This document shows positions 1 to 5,085 of a stretch of 6,660 bases of DNA, piece after piece. Numbering within the stretch: position 1 is the first letter of the stretch; every line of letters begins with the position of its first letter. Below the pieces are notes generated by a model that did not search any database, was not told where the DNA came from, and saw only the letters and a program-made list of their open reading frames with translations. The DNA is taken from positions 1 to 6,660 of the forward strand of contig DAOVXM010000146.1 in the NCBI GenBank assembly GCA_030636125.1, in the 5' to 3' direction. The position numbers were made by a program, and so were the translations under genes. Source of the DNA: Chloroflexota bacterium (GTDB lineage Bacteria; Chloroflexota; Anaerolineae; Anaerolineales; UBA4823).

Positions 1-754
1 ATCGTTCTTCTGAACATTTTGACCTCCGGCTCCGGCTGAACGATAAGTATCGATACGCAAGTCGTTGGAGTTGCGTTCGATGCTGGTGTCATCCTCAACC
101 TGCGGCAGAACTTCTACCAAAGCGAAAGATGTGTGGCGTCGGTGAGCAGCGTCAAATGGGGATAGGCGCACGAGTCGATGGACTCCCTTTTCTGGTCGCA
201 GATAGCCAAATGCGTAACGCCCATCCACCGCGATGGTGGTGCTTTTTATGCCTGCTTCCTCCCCAAGGCTGGTGTCCAGGATTTCAGTCTTGTATCCGTG
301 GCTTTCTGCCCAACGTAAATACATACGTTGTAACATCTCAGCCCAATCTTGGGAATCGGTGCCGCCTGCCCCTGCATGGATAGCGAGAAGAGCATCACCC
401 TGGTCATATTTCCCGGAGAGCATCGCTAAGAATTCTCTTTGGCTTATTTCCGCCTCGAGGGTTTCTGTTTCACTCTCTAGTTCAGCGCGCAGGCTCTCAT
501 CCTCTAGTTGCGCTAATTCCAATGCATCACCAATGCGTCCTTCTAGGTTATGCCAGCTTTCAACTTCATCCCTCAAGGCAGAGATATTTTTCATTACACG
601 TTGGGCATTTTCAGGATCCTGCCACAGATCGGGGTCTTCAGATTGTTTACTGAGTTTCTCTAATCGTTTCTCTTGAGTTGGTAAGTCAAAGACGCACCAA
701 TAAATTTTGGATTTTTTCTTGTAGTTCTTGTAATCGTTTAATCAGGTCTTGCAT
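1..754 (-). CDS. prfB: Peptide chain release factor 2 (RF2), C-terminus cut by the window edge; needs a +1 frameshift
   Basis: RF2 ends translation at UGA and UAA codons by triggering peptide release on the ribosome. The zero frame starts at the ATG at 754-752 and runs 22 codons to an in-frame TGA at 688-686. A +1 shift at CTT-TGA-C joins it to an open frame that continues to the left edge, giving 251 visible residues of the roughly 365 usual for the family. Visible landmarks (numbered across the shift) are an N-terminal helical region rich in Glu and Leu, the GAGGTDSQDWAEM core near 128-140, the SPF stop-codon recognition tripeptide at 198-200, and the catalytic GGQ at 243-245. SPF (rather than PxT) identifies RF2 rather than RF1. 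A GGAG Shine-Dalgarno sequence (765-762) lies 7 bases before the ATG. A standard gene caller that ignores recoding would split or miss this gene. Confidence 0.97.
685..698 (-). promoter_or_regulatory. Programmed +1 frameshift site of prfB (CTTTGAC with weak Shine-Dalgarno-like GGTG)
   Basis: Read on the minus strand, GGTG (698-695) is followed by CGT, then CTT-TGA-C (691-685). This is the known RF2 autoregulatory layout: scarce RF2 leaves the ribosome paused at UGA, the CUU-decoding tRNA slips forward by one base, and translation continues with GAC. In E. coli the stimulatory element is AGGGGG ending three bases before CUU. Here the purine-rich element is only GGTG, also ending three bases before CTT, so the pairing with 16S rRNA would be weaker. 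The shift is certain from the flanking protein homology; the strength of the stimulator is inferred. Confidence 0.93.
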
Positions 755-805
755 AGATATACTCCGAATAATTAGATATGAGTATGTAGCATAATTTGAT
801 GGTAC

Positions 806-849
806 TCCATTGAGGAAATGTAATAGATTTTATCTGGAATGTCAATGGA
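806..849. repeat. 8-bp inverted repeat straddling the prfB promoter
   Basis: TCCATTGA at 806-813 has its exact reverse complement TCAATGGA at 842-849, with 28 bases between. The right arm overlaps the -35 box and the left arm lies just beyond the -10 box, where the transcript would begin. It could be a pair of operator half-sites, but an 8-bp match in a gap of this size can easily be chance, and the arms do not extend further. Confidence 0.25.
817..845 (-). promoter_or_regulatory. Likely sigma70-type promoter for prfB
   Basis: On the minus strand a perfect -35 box TTGACA (845-840) is followed, after exactly 17 bases, by TACATT (822-817), which matches the -10 consensus at four of six positions. 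Transcription would start near 810, leaving a leader of about 55 bases before the prfB ATG at 754. It sits in the 103-base gap between the stop of the broken PhnD-like gene and prfB, which fits an independent promoter for prfB. This is a pattern match, with no experimental support. Confidence 0.55.
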
Positions 850-857
850 AGACAAAC

Positions 858-1423
858 TTACAGATTTACCCTTTGTGCAATTTTCGCCATTTTTCGGATT
901 GGGTCGTAGTCGCTATCCTTGACGGTCACGAACCGGGCGAATTGTCCTTGGTTTAAAATCTCAGCGCCCATAGGGTTGGTATGCATATCAATCATCGTTT
1001 GTCGGAGGACATCCCAAATATCTTGCGGTATAGATTTATGAATAACCCAAGGGGGTATAGGGCTGGGGCCCAAGAAGCCCCCCGCAAGTCAGCGAATTGT
1101 TGAAAGCCGGAATCATGATGGACGACCAAATCAGAATAATAAACTGGTCGATCGCGATAACGAGCAGCTTGCATCACAGGCGCTACCAGTAATTCTATAG
1201 TGGGGTTCGCCTGGTCAGCTTTCCCAATATATGGAAGTCCACAAATCCACCCAATATCTATATCGCCGCTATCTAGCTGGCGCTCACGTTCTGGATAGGG
1301 GGGATCCACGACAAATTTAACCGGCATCCCCAAGGTTTTTCCAATATAACCAGCAATTTGTTCAATTACGAAATTCGAATTTTGGGCTTGAATAGTAGTT
1401 ATTCTGAGGGAAGTTGAGTACAT
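858..1423 (-). pseudogene. PhnD-like phosphate/phosphonate substrate-binding protein, broken by an internal deletion
   Basis: Two out-of-phase minus-strand frames together resemble one protein of the PhnD/SsuA/transferrin-like family, the periplasmic ligand-binding component of ABC importers for phosphonate, phosphite or related anions. The first piece (ATG at 1423) covers the N-terminal lobe with WICGLPYIGKADQ near 59-71 and FADLRGASWA at 110-119. The second piece (from 1073 to the stop at 858) matches the C-terminal end, with LGPSPIPPWVIHKS and YDPIRKMA. Intact relatives have, by my recollection, about 80-100 more residues between these motifs, including the rest of the ligand pocket. The frames differ by one base at the join, so the first frame runs on into unrelated sequence. 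With the central region gone and the frame broken, a working binding protein is unlikely. No transporter permease or ATPase is nearby. The visible ATG start lacks a clear signal peptide; the in-frame DNA just upstream would encode a hydrophobic run but has no ATG, GTG or TTG to start it. Confidence 0.82.
1067..1073 (-). other. Deletion junction in the PhnD-like pseudogene (TTGGGCC)
   Basis: The 7 bases TTGGGCC on the minus strand can be read both as the end of the SWA codons (TCT-TGG-GCC, first frame) and as the start of LGP (TTG-GGC-CCC, second frame). The family motifs on both sides are intact up to these bases. This is what a deletion between two copies of a short direct repeat leaves behind. 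The existence of the second copy in the ancestor is inferred. Confidence 0.6.
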
Positions 1424-1428
1424 GATAC

Positions 1429-1452
1429 CTATAAGCAGTATGAGAAATACAC
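1429..1452 (-). CDS. Possible 7-codon leader frame behind a strong Shine-Dalgarno sequence
   Basis: AAGGAG (1463-1458) lies 5 bases before a GTG at 1452, a better start signal than any before the PhnD-like ATG at 1423. The GTG frame encodes only VYFSYCL and stops at TAG (1431-1429), five bases before that ATG. It could be a leader read before re-initiation, or the true original start of the PhnD-like gene, shifted out of frame by a small second lesion. It may also be chance. Confidence 0.25.
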   Translation of the reverse strand: MYFSYCL

Positions 1453-1467
1453 TTTCGCTCCTTAACC

Positions 1468-1845
1468 TTAACAGGTAGAATGGATAAGAGCTCCAACCGA
1501 CTCCTTCTCAGCCAGTTCATTGTATACTTGAATGGCTTTTTTTGTTTTATGAATGTGAACCTGAACGGAATTCTCCCGTAGCATCTGCAAAGTCTCTTTA
1601 CAAACCCCTAGTCTTCCATATACTCCCTTCGAGAGCACTATTACTGTAGCACCATGCTCGAGCAATTCTTCAACATCGGCAGGTTGGATACCTGGTTTAT
1701 GACTCGTTCCGGTCTCTCCCCATTGCCAATCTCTGGAGCCTCCCGGGTAAAGTTTGGCATCTTTGTAGGGAGATGAGTGTCCCTCAACTTCTAGCTGCCC
1801 CCATGCGTGTTTTATGATACGTGGTGATTTGGCTGTTTTATCCAT
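1468..1845 (-). CDS. Mth938-like (DUF498/DUF598, AAMDC-type) domain protein
   Basis: This 125-residue protein is full length for the small Mth938-like family, a single compact alpha/beta domain found in bacteria, archaea and animals (human AAMDC). The biochemical role in bacteria is not established, so none is assigned. Recognisable family features are HAWGQLEVEG at 13-22, YKDAKLYPGG at 27-36, WGETGTSHKPGIQPADVEEL at 42-61, a central beta strand ATVIVLSKG at 66-74, and the C-terminal VGALIHSTC at 117-125. No signal peptide or membrane segment is present, so it should be cytosolic. The ATG at 1845 is preceded by a strong promoter but by no Shine-Dalgarno sequence, which suggests leaderless translation. 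The gene ends 44 bases before the PhnD-like pseudogene, so the two may once have been co-transcribed. Confidence 0.88.
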   Translation of the reverse strand: MDKTAKSPRIIKHAWGQLEVEGHSSPYKDAKLYPGGSRDWQWGETGTSHKPGIQPADVEELLEHGATVIVLSKGVYGRLGVCKETLQMLRENSVQVHIHKTKKAIQVYNELAEKESVGALIHSTC

Positions 1846-1856
1846 AGAATTACACG

Positions 1857-1885
1857 ATTATATATTTAGAATTTTTCTCTCTCAA
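1857..1885 (-). promoter_or_regulatory. Strong sigma70-like promoter for the Mth938-like gene, near-leaderless
   Basis: On the minus strand TTGAGA (1885-1880) and a perfect TATAAT (1862-1857) are separated by exactly 17 bases. The -10 box ends 11 bases before the ATG at 1845, so transcription would start only about 4-6 bases ahead of the start codon. There is no Shine-Dalgarno sequence in that space. The promoter call is strong as a pattern; the leaderless conclusion follows from typical -10 to start-site spacing. Confidence 0.65.
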
Positions 1886-1941
1886 AACGCCAAATTGAAT
1901 TGCCTCGAACTGAAAGATCGAGTGACTTCAGATGCAAAACT

Positions 1942-1986
1942 TCAATTATTAAGACCACCTGTCTGGATAATGATCGGCGTCGTCAT
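1942..1986 (-). CDS. Possible 14-residue peptide or gene remnant with a near-perfect ribosome binding site
   Basis: AGGGAGG (2000-1994) stands 7 bases before an ATG at 1986, the best ribosome binding site in the window. The reading frame is MTTPIIIQTGGLNN followed by TGA. The ribosome binding site overlaps the stop codon (2001-1999) of the 202-residue gene upstream, as is usual for coupled genes. Beyond the TGA the same frame stays open for about 19 more codons. I do not recognise the peptide. It may be a real micropeptide, the start of a decayed gene, or coincidence. Confidence 0.35.
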   Translation of the reverse strand: MTTPIIIQTGGLNN

Positions 1987-1998
1987 TTAGTAGCCTCC

Positions 1999-2607
1999 CT
2001 ATGGGGTCCCAGATTTGTGGATGGATCCGGTTGAGTGCATTTTTATTCTCCTGAAGCGGCTCTCGACAAAATTCACTGATTTACGGATGGTATCACTTTC
2101 AGCCACGTATATTCCATCTAAAATTTCGATGAGTTCTTGGCGTTGATCCTGATTGAGAACCTTGATTTCTTTATCATCTTCCATTTGTTTTTGGAGGTTT
2201 TCGCGGCGAGCTTTTAAATATTTTGCTTCTTCAAAGTTCTTGTAAATCGAAACAATAGATTTTAAGAAATCTGGCAGGTATTTCAACAGTAGATACAGGA
2301 TAAAAACCGGGGCAACGGTGTCAGTATGAGCAATTAATTCTGATATGATCAGTTCTAGTGAGCCACGGCGGACTTCTGCGATTTCAACTTGATCTTCTGG
2401 TCGATGTGCGTAGCTCCTATATCCGCGCGGATCGGCTCGCCCATAAAATCCATCGATTAATTCAAGATAATTGGCGAATCCCCGCACCCATAATTCAGTA
2501 TCATCCAATACAATATACAACTCAACCAGGGTATCGTCTGGTAAATTATCTGGATTATTGGTGTTTCCGAAAGGACTGGCAGATTTATGTGTTGACGTTG
2601 TGTCCAT
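1999..2607 (-). CDS. Unrecognised 202-residue protein with one hydrophobic helix and a charged helical tail
   Basis: I cannot assign a family or function. From the ATG at 2607 the protein has a polar, low-complexity start (1-26), a predicted alpha/beta region with the strand-like VELYIVLDD at 28-36, a Tyr/Arg-rich stretch with YRSYAHRPEDQ at 63-73, and VRRGSLELIISEL at 79-91. A hydrophobic segment follows at about 98-121 (PVFILYLLLKYLP and onwards), then a Lys/Glu-rich helical region at 124-165 that could form a coiled coil, and a basic C-terminus. It is probably attached to a membrane by the single segment, or that segment is an amphipathic helix; the topology is unclear. It starts 21 bases after the cysteine synthase stop and is likely in the same transcript. 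The layout of a small beta-rich head, a GSLEL-type motif and then a hydrophobic helix with charged tail recalls hypothetical proteins of unknown role, but this resemblance is from memory only. Confidence 0.75.
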   Translation of the reverse strand: MDTTSTHKSASPFGNTNNPDNLPDDTLVELYIVLDDTELWVRGFANYLELIDGFYGRADPRGYRSYAHRPEDQVEIAEVRRGSLELIISELIAHTDTVAPVFILYLLLKYLPDFLKSIVSIYKNFEEAKYLKARRENLQKQMEDDKEIKVLNQDQRQELIEILDGIYVAESDTIRKSVNFVESRFRRIKMHSTGSIHKSGTP

Positions 2608-2614
2608 GATCAAG

Positions 2615-2620
2615 TCTCCA
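2615..2620 (-). promoter_or_regulatory. Shine-Dalgarno site (TGGAGA) that fixes the start of the 202-residue gene
   Basis: GGAG (2619-2616) is 8 bases from the ATG at 2607 but only 2 bases from an in-frame TTG at 2613. The spacing therefore favours the ATG, making the protein 202 rather than 204 residues. Confidence 0.7.
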
Positions 2621-2628
2621 TAACATAT

Positions 2629-3546
2629 TCAAGAAAATAATCCCTCAACGCTTAAGTATCTCTGTCCGGTATCGGCGAAAACGCCCACGATAACCTTGCC
2701 GGTATTACTCTTCCGTTGGGCAATATTTAGCATGGTGTGCGCCACTGCCCCAGAGGATATCCCGACGAGTATCCCTTCCATTTGAGCGATTCTCCGGCAC
2801 ATCTCAAAGGCCTCTTCCTCGCTAACCAAGTAAATCTCATCAATCATATCGCGATCTAGGGTTTCTGGGATAAAACCGGGTGCGGTTCCCATCATCCGGT
2901 GAGGCTGGAAAATCCCCTTAGAAATGTAAGGGGATTCCTTAGGTTCCACTGCAATGAGTTTGATATTTGGATTCTTCTCCTTCAGGTAGCGTCCCGCTCC
3001 ACAGATTGTGCCACCAGTACCTAGTGCGGTTACCAGGATATCAATATTTCCGTCAGTATCCTGCCATAATTCTGGTCCAGTGCTGCCGTAGTGTGCATCG
3101 GGATTTGATAGGTTGACATGTTGGCCGACATAAAAATAATCCGGATGCTCTGCCAGGATTTCTTTTAATCTCTGTCGGGCTCCGTTTGTGCCCTCAGATG
3201 CCGGAGTGAGCACTAATTCCGCTCCAAATGCCTGTAAGATGCGCCTGCGCTCTACACTCTGGATTTCCGACATGACTAATATGGCTCTATAACCCTTAAT
3301 GGCGGCTATGGATGCGACAGCCATACCGGTGTTCCCACTAGTCGCCTCGATCAGCGTGCTGCCTGGCTTGAGCCGCCCATCGCGTTCCGCATCCTCGATA
3401 ATTTGTAACACTGGCCGGTCCTTTAAGCTGAGCGGGTTCATAAACTCACACTTGGCGAAGATTTGATGAACTTCTGCCAGGTGTCCCAGTCTCAGCAGGG
3501 GAGTATTGCCTATCAATTCGGTGATGTCAGCATAGTACTTCATCAT
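2629..3546 (-). CDS. cysK: PLP-dependent cysteine synthase family protein (O-acetylserine sulfhydrylase type)
   Basis: Members of this fold-type II PLP family make cysteine by replacing the acetyl (or phosphate) group of activated serine with sulfide or another sulfur donor, in the cytosol. The 305 residues are the usual length. Visible landmarks are ELIGNTPLLRL at 10-20, the PLP lysine K42 in SLKDRP, the substrate loop TSGNTG at 69-74, Q142 in VGQHV, the phosphate-binding GTGGT at 176-180, and GISSGA at 262-267. All core residues are present, so catalysis is likely. The loop before the lysine reads NPLS-LK, one residue shorter than the usual NP-x-x-S-V-K. SEGTNGA at 117-123 is reminiscent of CysM, while GRYLKEKNP at 185-193 is CysK-like, so the symbol is provisional and cystathionine beta-synthase-like activity is possible. 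The ATG at 3546 overlaps the upstream stop by four bases; a second ATG follows directly at 3543. Confidence 0.9.
   Translation of the reverse strand: MMKYYADITELIGNTPLLRLGHLAEVHQIFAKCEFMNPLSLKDRPVLQIIEDAERDGRLKPGSTLIEATSGNTGMAVASIAAIKGYRAILVMSEIQSVERRRILQAFGAELVLTPASEGTNGARQRLKEILAEHPDYFYVGQHVNLSNPDAHYGSTGPELWQDTDGNIDILVTALGTGGTICGAGRYLKEKNPNIKLIAVEPKESPYISKGIFQPHRMMGTAPGFIPETLDRDMIDEIYLVSEEEAFEMCRRIAQMEGILVGISSGAVAHTMLNIAQRKSNTGKVIVGVFADTGQRYLSVEGLFS
3543..3546 (-). other. ATGA overlap coupling the metallophosphatase to the cysteine synthase
   Basis: The minus-strand sequence ATGATG contains the TGA stop of the metallophosphatase (3545-3543) and the ATG start of the synthase (3546-3544). 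Only a weak AAGGG precedes it. This arrangement is typical of translational coupling, so the two proteins are probably made together. Confidence 0.8.
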
Positions 3547-5000
3547 TTCTCAACCCTTTTTTCAATCCATCGCCCTCCTTCCGGTTTGGGGACGGGAGAA
3601 TGTGCTCGCAAGTAGTCTCCGATCACCTCAGGTAGGATGGTGGGTACTTCATATTCCGTGTTCTGCCCCTCCTCAAGGATCAGATAACCAGTCTCTGTGC
3701 TTACCTCGGCGTCGGTGTGTGCCAGGTGGTAGGTTTTGTCTGGATTAATGGCTTCGCCATTTATGAATATTTGTTGGACACGCTGTCCAACTGCAGCCTG
3801 CGTATCATACCAAACTTGTATGCCACTAATCTGTGGTATGCCAACAGGTGTGCCCCGGTTACTTGGGGGTTCCAACTTGTTGACCTTTGTGTCCAAGCCG
3901 CGCTCCAAAGCATTCAGGATCTGTATCCCCTTTACCTCGGTCAGACCTGGGTTTGCCGAAGAAAAGCAGGCTTTATCAAGCTGACCTAAGCTGATTGTTC
4001 CTGCTGGTAAGCCGGTATGGAATTGTCCACTGGCGATAATTGCCGCGTCAGCCCCCATACGCTCTTTAAGCCCGTCAGTAGCCAGATTCCCAATGCCACA
4101 TTCAGTGTAATGATCCAGGTTAAGCTCAACTTTCAAAGTCCCAATGGATTGAGACATGATATCCTCGGCTTCAGCCTCAGCTACAGTAATTGCATCCAGC
4201 ACGGCTTGATCAGGTGTTTCTCCTGCGGGCACTTCCAGTAGCTGTGCGGTGAGGGACAGCACTTGGGACGTATCCGCATCTATGGTCAAGTCAACCCTAC
4301 CTAAGAACTGGGCGTAATCGCCGGCTTGAGCGATCAAAACTCCATTGTGTACCTCACCGGTAGGCAGCCGGTCGTGAGAGTGTCCCCCGATAATCAGGTC
4401 AATCCCGGGTACGGTTTCAGCTAAACGACGGTCATCTTCCAGCCCGAGATGCGAAAGCACTACAATAAGGCTGGCACCCTTTTGATGTAATTCCCGGATT
4501 TTTATCTCCGCTAATTTAGCAAAATCAGGAAAGTGCAGGTCAAAGATTTCGTAGATTCCACCCCAGGGCGCTGTCAGGCCAAGGACGCCAATTTTAACTT
4601 GGTTGGTTATGGGAAAGATCTCGTACTCTTGTAAACCATCAATAAGTGGTCCATCACCATCGCGGCAGTTAGCCGCCAATATCGGGAAATTTACTCGATG
4701 CGCCACCGTTTTCATCGTTTGAGGTCCATATGGAAGAGAAATCGCGTTCCCCATTGTTTGCAGGCTATACCCCATCGCGTTGAGGATTTGTGAGAAAGCT
4801 GCACCTTTTGTTATGCTGCACAACTGTAAACGCCTATCGGCTGCATCGCCCGCATCCCAAAAGAAGACCCTTCGACCTTCGGCTTGGACTTCATCCCGGT
4901 GTCGCCGTGCGAAATTACTTAACCGGGCGATCTCCTGCAAGCGACCATGCATGTCGTTTGTGTGGAATATTGTTATGTTAATTACCTTGTTTGACTCCAT
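3543..5000 (-). CDS. UshA/5'-nucleotidase-family metallophosphatase with altered active site
   Basis: The 485 residues show the two-domain plan of bifunctional metallophosphatase/5'-nucleotidases: a calcineurin-like metal domain (about 8-245) and a C-terminal nucleotidase domain (about 285-470). Metal ligands are kept: D16 and H18 in HTNDMHG, D52 in DAGD, N85 in MGNA, H184 in LSHLG, and H207 and H209 in GGHSH. The motif that in UshA reads GNHEFD reads GNAISL here, so the catalytic His-Asp dyad is Ala86 and Leu89. In the C-terminal domain the usual NGGGIR-type substrate motif is ASGQFHTG at 323-330 and lacks its arginine, although the preceding GNLATDGL (304-311) is well kept. The enzyme may therefore use a different phosphoester or be weakly active. 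The ATG at 5000 is the only ordinary start before the first metal motif; it lacks a Shine-Dalgarno sequence and gives no signal peptide, implying a cytosolic protein. Upstream in-frame DNA is open and hydrophobic when translated but has no ATG, GTG or TTG, so an exported form cannot be excluded. Confidence 0.88.
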   Translation of the reverse strand: MESNKVINITIFHTNDMHGRLQEIARLSNFARRHRDEVQAEGRRVFFWDAGDAADRRLQLCSITKGAAFSQILNAMGYSLQTMGNAISLPYGPQTMKTVAHRVNFPILAANCRDGDGPLIDGLQEYEIFPITNQVKIGVLGLTAPWGGIYEIFDLHFPDFAKLAEIKIRELHQKGASLIVVLSHLGLEDDRRLAETVPGIDLIIGGHSHDRLPTGEVHNGVLIAQAGDYAQFLGRVDLTIDADTSQVLSLTAQLLEVPAGETPDQAVLDAITVAEAEAEDIMSQSIGTLKVELNLDHYTECGIGNLATDGLKERMGADAAIIASGQFHTGLPAGTISLGQLDKACFSSANPGLTEVKGIQILNALERGLDTKVNKLEPPSNRGTPVGIPQISGIQVWYDTQAAVGQRVQQIFINGEAINPDKTYHLAHTDAEVSTETGYLILEEGQNTEYEVPTILPEVIGDYLRAHSPVPKPEGGRWIEKRVEK

Positions 5001-5044
5001 TATGCTGACTGTACATATAAAAAGAAGATTTATTAAATTTTTAA

Positions 5045-5078
5045 TCGCGAATGACGCAAATGGGCGAATTTCGCGAAT
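5045..5078. repeat. Short intergenic repeat built on TCGCGAAT
   Basis: TCGCGAAT occurs exactly at 5045-5052 and 5071-5078, with CGAAT again at 5065-5069 and a related CGCAAATG between. Since TCGCGA is its own reverse complement, the copies can also pair as CGCGAA with TTCGCG, giving a 6-bp stem with a loop of about 18 bases. It fills the 85-base gap between the propeller gene and the metallophosphatase. It resembles degenerate intergenic repeats I associate with environmental bacterial genomes, but I cannot confirm other copies from this window. It is not followed by a U-run suited to an intrinsic terminator. Confidence 0.45.
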
Positions 5079-5085
5079 CGGGGGT

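Noticed and set aside
129..676. Two overlapping plus-strand reading frames
   Set aside because: They lie opposite prfB, whose protein is recognised over the whole stretch with SPF and GGQ motifs. Their products are Ser/Arg-rich without recognisable domains.
992..1066. C-terminal part of the first PhnD-like frame as a genuine protein end
   Set aside because: These residues are the out-of-frame reading of the sequence that encodes the conserved PSPIPPWVIHKS segment in the other frame, so they are a by-product of the frameshift.
1902..1925. Small hairpin (CTCGA/TCGAG) before the Mth938-like promoter
   Set aside because: The stem is 5 bp with a 9-base loop and no T-run, too weak to call a terminator.
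2358..2609. Plus-strand frame of 83 codons
   Set aside because: It is antisense to the 202-residue gene, has no recognisable motif, and the minus strand has a good ribosome binding site and operon spacing.
3717..4241. Several plus-strand frames
   Set aside because: They are antisense to the well-recognised metallophosphatase and encode nothing familiar.
5001..5045. In-frame upstream extension of the metallophosphatase as a signal peptide
   Set aside because: The translation is hydrophobic, but the DNA is AT-rich, which gives such residues by chance, and no ATG, GTG or TTG is available. Kept only as a caution in the gene entry.
5001..5085. Intrinsic terminator after the WD40 gene
   Set aside because: The possible stem is only 6 bp with a loop of about 18 bases and is not directly followed by a run of T on the minus strand.
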